Position numbers and translations under genes: made by a program. Shown one piece after another: positions 1 to 9,222 of a stretch of DNA of 64,000 nucleotides. Positions within the stretch are counted from its first letter, which is position 1. Every line of letters begins with the position of its first letter. This DNA is from Sulfitobacter sp. D7 (GTDB lineage Bacteria; Pseudomonadota; Alphaproteobacteria; Rhodobacterales; Rhodobacteraceae), in contig NZ_CP020694.1 in NCBI RefSeq assembly GCF_003611275.1, positions 2,666,001 to 2,730,000 of the forward strand, written 5' to 3'. Under the pieces are notes generated by a model. It ran no database searches, had not been told where the DNA came from, and was given only the letters and a program-made list of their open reading frames with translations.

Positions 1-980
1 ATTGCGCCGCGCAGGGCATCACCGGTCTGCATCTGATGGATGGCAACCGCTATCAGCTTGAGCTTCTGTCTGAGTTGGAGGCCGAGGGCCGCCTGCTCTG
101 CCGCTGCCATGTGCCCTTTCACCTCAAAGGCACGGACACTGTCGCGCGTCTGACCCGCGAAGCCCCTGCCCTGCGCGATGACTTTGAAGGGGATAAGGTC
201 CGCTGTAGTCACGTCAAAATGTTCATCGACGGGGTGATCGAAAGCGGGACCGCACTGATGCTGCAGCCCTATCCGGGGGAGATGGGCAAAGATGGCAATT
301 GCGGCGATGAGGTTTTCACCCAAGAGCATTTCGTCGCCGCCTGTGTCGAAGCGGATCGTCTGGGGTTTCAGATCGCCGTTCATGCCATCGGAGACGCCGC
401 CGTGCGCCGAACGATCGACGCCTATGAGGCCGCCCAAAAGGCGAATGGAAAACGCGACAGCCGCCACCGGATCGAACATATCGAAGTGATCCACCCGGAT
501 GACATTCCCCGGCTCGCCGATCTGGGCATCGTCGCCTCCCTCCAGCCCGGCCACGCGCCCCGGGGCCATGTCTTTCCGCCCACTGGCGTCGGGGACTATA
601 TCCGCCCCGAGCAGATCGAAGGGGCCTATGCGTGGCAAACCATTCGTGACACCGGGGCCCGGGTGATCTTCTCAACCGATTGGCCGGTCATCCCGGTGGA
701 TGTGATGTCCACGCTCAAGGCGGCCATCGCGCCGCTGGACCTCGGCGGCGATTGGCCGGATCAGACCCAGACCCTCCAAGATACCCTCGCAAGCTATACC
801 CTCGACAACGCTTGGGCGGAGTTTGCCGAAGATACACGCGGACGGCTGAAAGAAGGCATGGACGCCGACATTGCCGTTCTGAGCCATGATCTGACCCGAT
901 GGCCCGCCGAGACGATTACCGACGTAGATGCGATCACCGCCATTATGGACGGTCAGATCACGTTTCAGCGCGGGCATTGA
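1..980 (+). CDS. amidohydrolase family protein (YtcJ-like), 5' truncated
   Basis: This is the C-terminal part of a metal-dependent amidohydrolase of the YtcJ type. The reading frame is open to the left edge (first full codon at position 3), so the N-terminus lies outside the window and the ATG at 36 is only an internal Met. Visible family features are the KMFIDGVIESGTA stretch, the metal-ligand-type histidines in AVHAIGDAA and in RIEHIEVI, and the late STDWPV aspartate motif. It ends with the usual small beta segment. Substrate is unknown; relatives act on N-substituted amides or formamides. The next gene downstream is an unrelated epimerase. Confidence 0.85.
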   Translation, partial: CAAQGITGLHLMDGNRYQLELLSELEAEGRLLCRCHVPFHLKGTDTVARLTREAPALRDDFEGDKVRCSHVKMFIDGVIESGTALMLQPYPGEMGKDGNCGDEVFTQEHFVAACVEADRLGFQIAVHAIGDAAVRRTIDAYEAAQKANGKRDSRHRIEHIEVIHPDDIPRLADLGIVASLQPGHAPRGHVFPPTGVGDYIRPEQIEGAYAWQTIRDTGARVIFSTDWPVIPVDVMSTLKAAIAPLDLGGDWPDQTQTLQDTLASYTLDNAWAEFAEDTRGRLKEGMDADIAVLSHDLTRWPAETITDVDAITAIMDGQITFQRGH

Positions 981-1204
981 TGTAAATCTTCGCGCATCCC
1001 TTCGCCCTCTGATCGCGCAGCCCGCGAACCGTTTTGCCTTGCCGGGGCTTGATTTACGCCCCGCCAGCAAGTGCTTTGCCGTTTCTATGCCAAATTTAAC
1101 CAAATTTTCAGCATTCACATCCCAACCTTGATCAGGACATGGAAAAGGCAACTCAAGCCGCAGGCTCAATGGGCGCGGCATGCCGCATGCGCGAGGATGC
1201 CAGA

Positions 1205-2227
1205 ATGGACAGCACGCAGAGGATACTGGTCACCGGCACGGGCGGTTTCATCGGCTTTCACCTTGCCCGCCTGCTGCTGGCCGAGGGCGCGCGGGTGCAG
1301 GGCTATGACGGGATGACCGACTACTACGACGTCACCTTGAAACAACGCCGCCACGCGATGCTGCTTCAGCATGAGCATTTCACGACCAAAGAGGCGCTGC
1401 TGGAAGACCGCGAGACCTTCGATGCGCTGGCCGATGACTTTCAGCCAGACATGATCGTCCACCTCGCGGCGCAAGCGGGCGTGCGCCACAGCATCGACCA
1501 CCCCCGCGCCTTTCTCGAAGCCAATATCACCGGCACTTTTAACGTAATGGAAGCCGCGCGACGGCTGGAGGTCAAACATCTGCTCATGGCCTCATCCTCT
1601 TCGATCTACGGGGCCAATACCGATATGCCCTTTGGCGAAACCGGGGCCACCGACCGGCCCCTGTCGATCTACGCCGCCACGAAAAAGGCGAATGAGGGGA
1701 TGGCCCATGCCTATGCCCATCTGTGGAACCTGCCGACGACGATGTTTCGCTTTTTCACCGTTTACGGGCCTTGGGGGCGCCCCGACCTAGCCTTGAGCAA
1801 ATTCGTCGATGCGATCCTCGATGGGCGTCCGATCGATATCTACAATCACGGCGAGATGTACCGCGATTTCACCTGTGTCGATGATCTGGTGCGCGGCATC
1901 CGTCTGCTGATGGACTGCGTTCCGCCCCAACCGGGCAGCGCAGCGCCGCCGCCGGAATGGGATTCGCTCTCTCCTGCAGCGCCCTACCGGGTGGTGAATA
2001 TCGGCAATTCAGAAAAGGTCCGCTTGCTTGATTTCGTCGAAGCGATCGAAGCCGCGCTCGGCAAGCGGGCGGTGCGCAACTATATGGGCATGCAGATGGG
2101 CGACGCCCCCGCCACATGGGCCGATGCAACGCTGCTACACCGGCTTACCGGCTATCGCCCGCAAACCAACATTCACGAAGGCATCGCGCGTTTCGTCGCC
2201 TGGTTTCGCGACTATCACGGCAAATAG
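1205..2227 (+). CDS. NAD-dependent epimerase/dehydratase, probable UDP-glucuronate 4-epimerase
   Basis: This 340-residue short-chain-type sugar epimerase probably interconverts UDP-glucuronate and UDP-galacturonate for surface polysaccharide. It opens with the Rossmann motif TGTGGFIG, has HLAAQAGVRHSIDHP, the YAATK catalytic Tyr-Lys pair and the FFTVYGPWGRPD segment typical of this subfamily. I chose the ATG at 1205 because a GAGGA ribosome site lies just upstream and the protein then begins directly with the beta strand before the NAD motif. A longer start at 1139 would add 22 residues without homology character. It converges on ptsP with a 9-base gap. Exact sugar specificity is inferred. 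Confidence 0.82.
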   Translation: MDSTQRILVTGTGGFIGFHLARLLLAEGARVQGYDGMTDYYDVTLKQRRHAMLLQHEHFTTKEALLEDRETFDALADDFQPDMIVHLAAQAGVRHSIDHPRAFLEANITGTFNVMEAARRLEVKHLLMASSSSIYGANTDMPFGETGATDRPLSIYAATKKANEGMAHAYAHLWNLPTTMFRFFTVYGPWGRPDLALSKFVDAILDGRPIDIYNHGEMYRDFTCVDDLVRGIRLLMDCVPPQPGSAAPPPEWDSLSPAAPYRVVNIGNSEKVRLLDFVEAIEAALGKRAVRNYMGMQMGDAPATWADATLLHRLTGYRPQTNIHEGIARFVAWFRDYHGK

Positions 2228-2236
2228 CTGCGGGCC

Positions 2237-4480
2237 TCAATGCTGGTGCTGCTGACGCACGTAGTCCATCACCGCGCCTCTTACCGACATCTCACCCCGC
2301 TCGCGCGCCGCGTGGATAACCTCGCGCACGTCATCAAGGTTGCAGCGCCGCAGCAGGCTCTTGACCGGCCCGATTGAGGCCGGGCGCATCGACAGGGTCT
2401 TGAGCCCGATAGCCGCGAAACACAGCGCCTCGACCGGGCGGCCCGCATCCTCACCGCAGAAAGACAGTGCCGTATCGGTTTGCGCACAGCGCTCCACAAT
2501 GCCCTCAAGGAAGGTCAGGAAAGAGACGTTCAGCGTGTCATACCGCCGCCGCACCCGCTCGTTCTCACGGTCAGCGGCGAAAAAGAACTGTTTCAGATCG
2601 TTGCCCCCGATCGACAGGAACTCAACCTCTTCAAAGAACTTCTTTGGCGCAAAGGCGAGGCTGGGCGTCTCAAGCATGGCGCCGACTTCCAGCTTTTCGG
2701 GCAACACATGGCCCAAGATACGCTCGCGCTCCATTGCCTTGTCGACCTCGGCGCGGGCGGCGCGGAATTCCTCGAACTGGGCGATAAAGGGAAACATCAC
2801 CGCCAGCGGGCGGCCCGCAGCGGCGCGGATCAAGGCTTGCAACTGCATGCGCATGACACCGGGTTTGTCCAGGCCCACCCGGATCGCGCGCCAGCCCAAA
2901 GCCGGGTTCGGCTCATCATGAGGCTTCATATAGGGCAGTACCTTGTCCGAGCCGATGTCGAGCGTGCGAAACACCACCCGGCGGCCATGCGCGGCATCAA
3001 GCACGCGCGCGTAAAGCGCCGCAAGCTCGGTCCGGCGGGGCATCTGGTTGCGCACCAGAAACTGCAATTCGGTGCGGAACAGCCCCACGCCCTCGGCCCC
3101 CGACCCTTCGAGCGAGGGCAGATCGGCCATCAACCCCGCGTTCATCTGCAGACTGATGATCCGCCCGCATTTCGTCTCAGCCGGTTTATCGCGGATCGAG
3201 GCATAGCGCTCCTGCGCCGCCGCTTGCATCGCGATCTTGTCACGAAAGGCCGTGGCCACGGTATCATCGGGCCGCAGATGCACCACACCTTGTTCCCCAT
3301 CCACCATGATGTGATCGCCATTCAGCGCATCATTGGTGATGCGGCTCGCGTGGACGATCAGTGGAATCGCCAGTGCCCGCGCCACAATAGCCGCGTGCGA
3401 CCCGACAGAGCCGCCCTCCAACACGATGCCGCGCAGCGTCCGGCCATAGTCCAGCAATTCTGCCGGGCCGATGTTGCGCGCCACAAGGATCGGATCGACC
3501 GGCATCTCCGCCCCGGTATCACTGCCCTGCCCCGTCAGATTGCGCAGCAGACGGTTCGACAGATCATCCAAATCCGACAGACGTTCCCGCAGATAAAGGT
3601 CGTTGACCTGCCCCAGACGGGCGCGGGCCATGGATTGTTCTTTCTCGACCGCAGCCTCGGCGCTCAGCCCGCTTTGAATATCCTCCACCATGCGCCGCAT
3701 CCAGCCTTTGGAATTGGCGAACATGCGGTAGGCTTCGAGCACCTGTTGCTGCTCTTTGTCGGCGGTAAGGCTTAACAATTGGTCAACGCTGACGCGCAAT
3801 TGCTCGACCGCTTCGGTCAAACGCTCCGTCTCGCGCTCCGGGTCATCGGCGATGGGGTTGGATACCACCACCCGCGGCTCATGCAGCCAGACATGGCCCT
3901 CGGCCACGCCCTCTTGCCCTACGGTGCCGCGCAGCAGAACCGGCTGGCTGTGGCGCGCCGACATCGCCGCGCCCTCGCCGACAAAGGCACCAAGCTCGGC
4001 CATTTCGGCCAGCACCATGGCCACGACCTCAAGCGCGTAGACCTCATCTGCCGAGAATTCGCGTGCCTGTTTCGACTGCACCACCAAGACGCCCAGCGTC
4101 TCGCCCAGGCGTTGAATCGGCACGCCAAGGAACGAAGAATAAATCTCCTCCCCCGTCTCTGGCATGAAACGGAAACCGGCAGCCTGCGGCGCATCGGGCG
4201 TATTGATCACCGTGCGGCGTTTAGCCACGCGCCCCACCAGACCTTCACCCAGTTTCATACGGGTTTCATGCACCGCCGCCTCGTTCAGACCTTCGGTGGC
4301 ACAAAGCTCAAGCGTGTCTTCGTCGCGAAACAGATAGATCGAGCAGACTTCGCAGCCCATGGAGTTGGCGATCAACTGGGTGATCTTATCGAGCCGCGCT
4401 TGCCCCGCCACATCACTGGCCATCGCATCACGCAGCCGCCCCAGCAGCTTGCGGCTTTCTGTTTCAACCCGTTCGGCCAT
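2237..4480 (-). CDS. ptsP: phosphoenolpyruvate-protein phosphotransferase, nitrogen PTS enzyme I
   Basis: Enzyme I of the nitrogen-related phosphotransferase system takes phosphate from phosphoenolpyruvate and passes it to NPr. The 747-residue protein has an N-terminal GAF sensor domain (about 1-165), then the PTS enzyme I N-domain, the phosphohistidine swivel domain with GGSVGSHAAIVARA (active His about residue 362), and the PEP-binding barrel with VGLFRTELQFL and the CGEDAGRP loop near the end. Length fits EI-Ntr rather than the shorter sugar EI. It lies downstream of lysC in the same direction, a pairing common in alphaproteobacteria. A hairpin sits between the two genes. Confidence 0.95.
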   Translation of the reverse strand: MAERVETESRKLLGRLRDAMASDVAGQARLDKITQLIANSMGCEVCSIYLFRDEDTLELCATEGLNEAAVHETRMKLGEGLVGRVAKRRTVINTPDAPQAAGFRFMPETGEEIYSSFLGVPIQRLGETLGVLVVQSKQAREFSADEVYALEVVAMVLAEMAELGAFVGEGAAMSARHSQPVLLRGTVGQEGVAEGHVWLHEPRVVVSNPIADDPERETERLTEAVEQLRVSVDQLLSLTADKEQQQVLEAYRMFANSKGWMRRMVEDIQSGLSAEAAVEKEQSMARARLGQVNDLYLRERLSDLDDLSNRLLRNLTGQGSDTGAEMPVDPILVARNIGPAELLDYGRTLRGIVLEGGSVGSHAAIVARALAIPLIVHASRITNDALNGDHIMVDGEQGVVHLRPDDTVATAFRDKIAMQAAAQERYASIRDKPAETKCGRIISLQMNAGLMADLPSLEGSGAEGVGLFRTELQFLVRNQMPRRTELAALYARVLDAAHGRRVVFRTLDIGSDKVLPYMKPHDEPNPALGWRAIRVGLDKPGVMRMQLQALIRAAAGRPLAVMFPFIAQFEEFRAARAEVDKAMERERILGHVLPEKLEVGAMLETPSLAFAPKKFFEEVEFLSIGGNDLKQFFFAADRENERVRRRYDTLNVSFLTFLEGIVERCAQTDTALSFCGEDAGRPVEALCFAAIGLKTLSMRPASIGPVKSLLRRCNLDDVREVIHAARERGEMSVRGAVMDYVRQQHQH

Positions 4481-4593
4481 ATGATCTGGTCCCTGTCCCT
4501 CTGGAGCAGGGTTTAGCGCACTCGCGCAAGGATAGAAATGCTATTCGCGACATACCCTGCATCCTCTGCCAGCATATCGGCGGGATGCTGCAG

Positions 4594-4622
4594 TTTTACG
4601 CGAGGCGCGACCTCGCGTAAAA
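4594..4622. repeat. perfect 12-bp inverted repeat between lysC and ptsP
   Basis: TTTTACGCGAGG at 4594-4605 and its exact complement at 4611-4622 flank a 5-base loop. It lies 20 bases past the lysC stop and 114 bases before ptsP. The A/T ends are inside the stem and there is no extra U-run on either strand, so it may be a processed hairpin or weak terminator for lysC rather than a classic intrinsic terminator. Confidence 0.75.
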
Positions 4623-4641
4623 CCCATTTGATCGCAGATGC

Positions 4642-5880
4642 TTAAGCGGCTTTATCAAGCTCGAAAGCATCATGAAGCGCCTGCACGGCCAGCTCCATAT
4701 ACTTGCGGTCAATCAACACGCTGATCTTGATCTCAGAGGTGGTGATAACCTTGATGTTGATCCCCTCATCCGAGAGGACTTTGAACATCTTAGCGGCCAC
4801 GCCGGTGTGGCTGCGCATGCCGATGCCCACCACGGAAACCTTGGCCACACCCTTGTCGGCGATCAACTCTTGATAGTTGATGATGCCCTCTTCATGGGCT
4901 TTCTCCATGGCCTTTTCGGCGCGGATCACCTGATCGACGGGGCAAGACCACGTCATATCGGTGCGGCCTTCTTCGGCGATGTTTTGGACGATCATGTCGA
5001 CGTTCACGCCACCTTCGCTGAGCGCGGTAAAGATCGTCGCCGCGATGCCGGGGCGGTCCGCCACGGACACCAAGGTCATCTTTGCCTCATCACGGGAAAA
5101 CGCGACCCCGGCCACCACATTGCTTTCCATGATTTCCTCCTCATCGCAGACGAGCGTCCCGGCATCGTCAGATTGTTCTTCGAAACTGCTCAGCACGCGC
5201 AGTTTAACCTTGTAGCGCATCGCCAGCTCGACCGACCGGGTTTGCAAAACCTTCGCCCCGAGAGAGGCCAGTTCCAGCATCTCTTCAAAGGAAATCTTGT
5301 CAAGTTTGCGTGCTTTGGATTCGACCCGCGGGTCGGTCGTGTAAACGCCGTCCACGTCGGTATAGATATCGCAGCGCTCCGCACCGAAGGCCGCGGCAAA
5401 GGCCACGGCGGTCGTGTCCGACCCACCCCGGCCCAGCGTGGTGATCCGGCCCTGCGGGCTGATGCCCTGAAAGCCTGCGACCACGGCAACCTTCATGCCT
5501 TCGCCGAATTTGGCGGTGATGTTGTCTGTTGGAATTTCCTCAATCCGCGCGGCGGAATGGGCATCGGTGGTACGCACCGGCACCTGCCAACCCTGCCAAG
5601 ACCGCGCGGGCACGTCCATTTCCTGCAAGGTCAGCGCCATCAGCCCGGCGGTGACATTCTCGCCACTCGACACGATCGCATCATATTCGCGCGCGTCATA
5701 AAGCGGCGAAGTCTCGTTGACAAAGCCCACCAGCTTGTTCGTCTCGCCCGACATGGCCGAAACGATGACGATCACGTCATAGCCTTTGGCCACCTCAACG
5801 CCGACGCGCTTTGCCGCGCGGCGGATACGGTCCAAAGTGGCGACCGAAGTCCCACCGAATTTCATAACCAGAACAGGCAT
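4642..5880 (-). CDS. lysC: aspartate kinase
   Basis: Phosphorylates aspartate, the first step towards lysine, threonine and methionine. The 412-residue protein starts MPVLVMKFGGTSVA, the classic kinase N-terminus (KFGGTSVA at 7-14), carries the GRGGSDTTAVAFA nucleotide loop and YTDVDGVYTTDPR, and ends with two ACT domains (about 265-412) that usually bind lysine or threonine for feedback inhibition. Its full length matches a monofunctional aspartokinase. thrC, further along the threonine branch, lies in the same window but in another transcription unit. A 12-bp inverted repeat follows its stop. Confidence 0.97.
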   Translation of the reverse strand: MPVLVMKFGGTSVATLDRIRRAAKRVGVEVAKGYDVIVIVSAMSGETNKLVGFVNETSPLYDAREYDAIVSSGENVTAGLMALTLQEMDVPARSWQGWQVPVRTTDAHSAARIEEIPTDNITAKFGEGMKVAVVAGFQGISPQGRITTLGRGGSDTTAVAFAAAFGAERCDIYTDVDGVYTTDPRVESKARKLDKISFEEMLELASLGAKVLQTRSVELAMRYKVKLRVLSSFEEQSDDAGTLVCDEEEIMESNVVAGVAFSRDEAKMTLVSVADRPGIAATIFTALSEGGVNVDMIVQNIAEEGRTDMTWSCPVDQVIRAEKAMEKAHEEGIINYQELIADKGVAKVSVVGIGMRSHTGVAAKMFKVLSDEGINIKVITTSEIKISVLIDRKYMELAVQALHDAFELDKAA

Positions 5881-5967
5881 ATTGTCCCCCGCGCAACAGT
5901 CCAGCGCGGTCTAAGCCCACGGCACGGCAAGGGCAAGCCTATTTAACATGACGTTATGTCGAGTGCC

Positions 5968-6612
5968 CTAGAACGGATGCGCCCGGCCATCCCATGTCTC
6001 AAACGCGCCCGTCCGCGCCAGATCAAGCGCAGCGATCCGCTGGGCAAGACCTTGGGCAGACTCCGCCACGCTGATTTCGCCCTGATCACCACCCATATCA
6101 GTGCGCACCCAGCCGGGGTGGTAAATCCCCACCGCGATGCCCTCTGGCTTCAGGTCCACCGCCAAATTGCGCCCCAGATTGATCGCCGCCGCCTTGGAGG
6201 CGCGGTAGATATAGCTGCCCCCCGGTGCCCGCGTCTGCGACCCCATCTGCGAGGCGATAATCGCAATTTTCGCGCTCTTTGCCGCACGCAGGTTCGGCAG
6301 GAGCGATTGCACCGTCAGAAAAACCCCGGTCACATTGGTCGCGAAACTCTGCGCCCAGAGGTCGGGCCCAAAGCCCGCATCCAGATCATCGCCCTTATCC
6401 AGATAGACGCCTGCATTGCAGATCAGCAAGTCCAGCGGACGGTCCGCGAGGCTTGCGGCAAAAGCGGCGTGGCTTGTCGGGTCGGTCACATCCAACACGG
6501 CCTCCGCCCCCGCGCCGCGGGCGGTGCCGATCACCTCTTCGCCTGCATCTTTATACTGTGCGGCCAGCGTCGCGCCGATGCCGCGGCTCGCGCCTGTGAT
6601 CACAATGGTCAT
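5968..6612 (-). CDS. SDR family oxidoreductase
   Basis: A 214-residue short-chain dehydrogenase with a complete catalytic set: cofactor motif TGASRGIG (6-13), NAG (66-68), Ser121, Tyr136 and Lys140 in YRASK, and the HPGWVRTDMGG loop. The compact form with a short C-terminus resembles the CsgA/YciK-like subgroup. It is likely a cytosolic NAD(P)H-dependent reductase. The substrate cannot be read from sequence. It is followed on the same strand, 58 bases upstream, by the DUF1178 gene, so the two may be cotranscribed. Confidence 0.88.
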   Translation of the reverse strand: MTIVITGASRGIGATLAAQYKDAGEEVIGTARGAGAEAVLDVTDPTSHAAFAASLADRPLDLLICNAGVYLDKGDDLDAGFGPDLWAQSFATNVTGVFLTVQSLLPNLRAAKSAKIAIIASQMGSQTRAPGGSYIYRASKAAAINLGRNLAVDLKPEGIAVGIYHPGWVRTDMGGDQGEISVAESAQGLAQRIAALDLARTGAFETWDGRAHPF

Positions 6613-6670
6613 GGAGGGTCCTTTATCAGAATCGGCCTTTACCAGAATGCGCCTTTGCGAGAATGCGCCT

Positions 6671-7129
6671 TCAGGAAAGTTGGCGTTTGGGTTTGAACGG
6701 CAGGGGCATCAGCGGGACGCCTTCTTCGATCAAGGCGCGGGCCTGATCCAGCCGCGCTTCGCCATAGATCGCGCGTTCGGGCGTGCGCCCCGCGTGCATG
6801 TCGCGCGCTTCCCGAACGAAATTCTTGCCGACATAGTCCGAGGTCGCCTCGACCTTGTTGCGCAGCGCGGTCAGCGCTTTTTCCACATCGCTCGCCGGAT
6901 TGGACAGGACCGGCGCGGGTTTCTCGGCGGGCTGCGGTTTCTCGACCGCTTCGGGGGCGCACTCGCCCGAGGTGACCCGCGGGGCCATCAGCGATTTACG
7001 CACCTCGGCCGACCCACAGACGGCACAGCTCAGATGGCCGCCGCGGGCGAGGCTGTCAAAGGCTGCCGCCGATTGGAACCAACTGTCGAAGCCATGTCCG
7101 GCCTCGCATTTCAACGCATAACGGATCAT
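6671..7129 (-). CDS. DUF1178 family protein
   Basis: A 152-residue protein of the DUF1178 family, known mainly from alpha- and betaproteobacteria. It opens MIRYALKCEAGHGFDSWFQS, with Cys8 and the CAVC pair (35 and 38) forming a probable zinc-ribbon-like N-terminus. A Pro/Ala-rich linker then leads to a conserved C-terminal part with YVGKNFVREARDMHAG and IYGEA. Biochemical role is not established. It sits between a Nudix hydrolase and an SDR gene on the same strand, with a 94-base gap to the former. Confidence 0.85.
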   Translation of the reverse strand: MIRYALKCEAGHGFDSWFQSAAAFDSLARGGHLSCAVCGSAEVRKSLMAPRVTSGECAPEAVEKPQPAEKPAPVLSNPASDVEKALTALRNKVEATSDYVGKNFVREARDMHAGRTPERAIYGEARLDQARALIEEGVPLMPLPFKPKRQLS

Positions 7130-7223
7130 TCACCCGGTCCTTGAACTCTCTGCTCTAAATGGGCTGCCGCAGGAACGAGGTCAAGACAGGCGGGATCGGC
7201 CCGCACGTGCCATTGTCGCGCAA

Positions 7224-7691
7224 TCAGCCCGCCAGACCGCCGCTGCGCGGATCGAAATCGCGGATCAACCGCGCCAGATCGGGCGCATCCACCAGCCGCG
7301 CAGCTTTCCGGCGCGAGCACCACAGCCGCTTGCGCTGTCCCTTCTCGGGGAACTGTTTCGCCAATGTCTTGACCTTCACCGGGTAAAGCATTGCCAAACA
7401 GGGCACTGCCCCATCCTCCCCGGTTTTGGCATAGCTATAAACGCCCAGACATTGCCCGCGCACCTGCCCCACGACGCCGCCTTCCTCCCATGCCTCGACC
7501 AGAGCCGAAGCGGCGGGGGTTTTACCGTCCATCGGCCAGCCCTTGGGAATGATCCAACGCTTGCTGCCGCGCGAGGTAATCAGCAAGATCTGCAACTTGC
7601 CACGTTTACGACGCCAGCAAAGTGCTGAAAATTGAATGCGCAGATCGTCCTTTTGTCCGCCGTTCAGCGATATCGGTGCCTGTGTCGTCAT
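7224..7691 (-). CDS. NUDIX hydrolase
   Basis: This 155-residue Nudix protein is similar to the diphosphoinositol/diadenosine-polyphosphate hydrolase group. The box GWPMDGKTPAASALVEAWEE is recognisable, with the metal-binding core EAWEEGG kept. The first Glu of the classical box is Lys and the Arg before the Glu is Val, as in the GWPMDGKTP subgroup. I place the start at 7691 (MTTQAPISLNGG), because the in-frame upstream extension to 7781 is Arg/Lys-rich and unlike the family. That leaves a 111-base gap to the divergent modA. Substrate is not known. Confidence 0.85.
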   Translation of the reverse strand: MTTQAPISLNGGQKDDLRIQFSALCWRRKRGKLQILLITSRGSKRWIIPKGWPMDGKTPAASALVEAWEEGGVVGQVRGQCLGVYSYAKTGEDGAVPCLAMLYPVKVKTLAKQFPEKGQRKRLWCSRRKAARLVDAPDLARLIRDFDPRSGGLAG

Positions 7692-7767
7692 CCGTCGCAG
7701 CCGCGCCCTCTGGCTGGTTGTTTTCGCCTTCACCCTAGCGCGGCAATCCTTGTCTGGCCATATGCAC

Positions 7768-7796
7768 TTGCCCCCCTTCAATGCATCAAAGATACT
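7768..7796 (+). promoter_or_regulatory. possible sigma70 promoter for modABC
   Basis: TTGCCC (7768-7773), a 17-base spacer and GATACT (7791-7796). Each box matches 4 of 6 consensus bases. The modA ATG at 7803 lies where transcription would begin, and no Shine-Dalgarno sequence precedes it, so a leaderless transcript is possible. I see no molybdate-repressor-like palindrome. Confidence 0.35.
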
Positions 7797-7802
7797 ACCA
7801 AA

Positions 7803-8540
7803 ATGATAAGATTTTGCGCCCTTCTGACCCTGCTCTGCGGCCTTGCCCTCCCCCTTCGGGCCGAGGCTCCGCTGACCGTCTTTGCCGCCGCCAGCCTACG
7901 CGGCGCGCTGGAGGAGATCGCAGAAGCGTTCCCCGCGCCATTGGTCGTGGCCTACGGCGGTTCGGGCACGATGGCGCGTCAGGTCGCTGCCGGAGCACCT
8001 GCGGATGTCGTCCTTCTGGCGAACACAGATTGGATGGATTGGCTGTCAGATCAAGGGGTTAGCACCGCCGAGCAGGCCCAGATCGTCGCCCGCAACCACT
8101 TGGTGCTGATCGCCCCCCGTGGCACCGCCGCGCTGTCCCAGCCTGCCGACCTGCCCGCCCGGCTGGGCCGCATGGGGCGGCTCGCCATGGGCCAACGCGA
8201 TGCGGTGCCCGCAGGCAGCTATGCCCGCGAATGGCTGACCCATGAGGGTCTATGGGAGAGCCTGCAAAGCCAATTGGCCGAGACCGACAATGTCCGCGCC
8301 GCACTGGCTTTGGTCGCGCGCGGTGATACGCCTTTTGGCGTGGTCTATGCCAGTGACGCCCATGCCGAGGAGGACGTGCAGATCGTCTATGAGGTGCCTG
8401 CCGATACCCATGCCCCCATCACCTATCCCGCCGCTGCCCTGACGCCGGAAGGCACCGCGCTGGTCGATTTCCTGATCACGCAAAAGGCGCAGACGATCCT
8501 TGAGGATCATGGTTTCCTTCGGGCCGATCATGGATCTTGA
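7803..8540 (+). CDS. modA: molybdate ABC transporter substrate-binding protein
   Basis: Periplasmic binding protein that captures molybdate (or tungstate) for the ModBC importer. The 245-residue product has a Sec signal peptide (about 1-20, MIRFCALLTLLCGLALPLRA). It is followed by the typical mature start LTVFAAASLRGALEEIAEAF and the YGGSGTMARQVAAGAPADV oxyanion-binding stretch. The open frame extends upstream to 7632, but the ATG at 7803 places the signal peptide at the N-terminus. It overlaps modB by 11 bases and heads the modABC operon. Confidence 0.93.
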   Translation: MIRFCALLTLLCGLALPLRAEAPLTVFAAASLRGALEEIAEAFPAPLVVAYGGSGTMARQVAAGAPADVVLLANTDWMDWLSDQGVSTAEQAQIVARNHLVLIAPRGTAALSQPADLPARLGRMGRLAMGQRDAVPAGSYAREWLTHEGLWESLQSQLAETDNVRAALALVARGDTPFGVVYASDAHAEEDVQIVYEVPADTHAPITYPAAALTPEGTALVDFLITQKAQTILEDHGFLRADHGS

Positions 8541-9222
8541 CGCTGCCGCTTGGGCCGCGCTCTTGTTGTCGCTGCGGGTGGCGACTGTGGCGATGCTCTG
8601 CTCTCTGCCGCTGGCGCTTTGGGTTGCGTGGATCCTCGCCCGGAAGGAGTTTCGCGGCAAGGGCGTGTTGAGCGCGTTGGTCCATCTGCCACTGGTTCTG
8701 CCGCCAGTGGTGACGGGCTATCTGCTGCTGTTGAGCTTTGGCCGCAACGCCCCCATGGGTCGTCTGTTAGAGAGTTTCAGCATCGGCCTTGCCTTCCATT
8801 GGACCGGCGCAGTGCTGGCTGCTCTGATCATGAGCTTTCCGCTGATGGTCCGCGCCATGCGGCTGGCGATCGAAGCCGTTGACCCACGGATCGAGGCCGC
8901 CGCCGCCACGCTTGGCGCGCCGCGCATCAGCGTGTTCTGCCGCGTCACCCTTCCACTGATCTTTCCCGGCATCCTTGCCGGGGCGGTGATGGGCTTTGCC
9001 AAGGCGATGGGCGAATTCGGTGCCACGATCACCTTCGTTGCCAATATCCCCGGCCAGACCCAAACCCTGCCGAGCGCGATTTGGACGGCATTGCAGGTGC
9101 CGGGCGGTGAGAGCCGCGCGCTGACCATGGCGGCGCTGGCCGGGCTGGTGGCGCTGGCCGCCGTGCTGCTTTCCGAAGCTTTGGCCCGGCGGGTCGCCAG
9201 ACGCATCGCGGGGGCGCGCTGA
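8530..9222 (+). CDS. modB: molybdate ABC transporter permease
   Basis: Inner-membrane permease of the molybdate importer, 230 residues with about five transmembrane segments. The EAA loop that contacts the ATPase is visible as EAAAATLGAPRISVFCRVTLP, and MGFAKAMGEFGATITFVANIPGQTQTLP is the family hallmark after it. I start at the ATG at 8530 (MDLDAAAWAALLLSLRV), which overlaps the end of modA by 11 bases; a start at 8500 would overlap further. Its stop overlaps the modC start by one base (TGATG), indicating translational coupling. Confidence 0.95.
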   Translation: MDLDAAAWAALLLSLRVATVAMLCSLPLALWVAWILARKEFRGKGVLSALVHLPLVLPPVVTGYLLLLSFGRNAPMGRLLESFSIGLAFHWTGAVLAALIMSFPLMVRAMRLAIEAVDPRIEAAAATLGAPRISVFCRVTLPLIFPGILAGAVMGFAKAMGEFGATITFVANIPGQTQTLPSAIWTALQVPGGESRALTMAALAGLVALAAVLLSEALARRVARRIAGAR

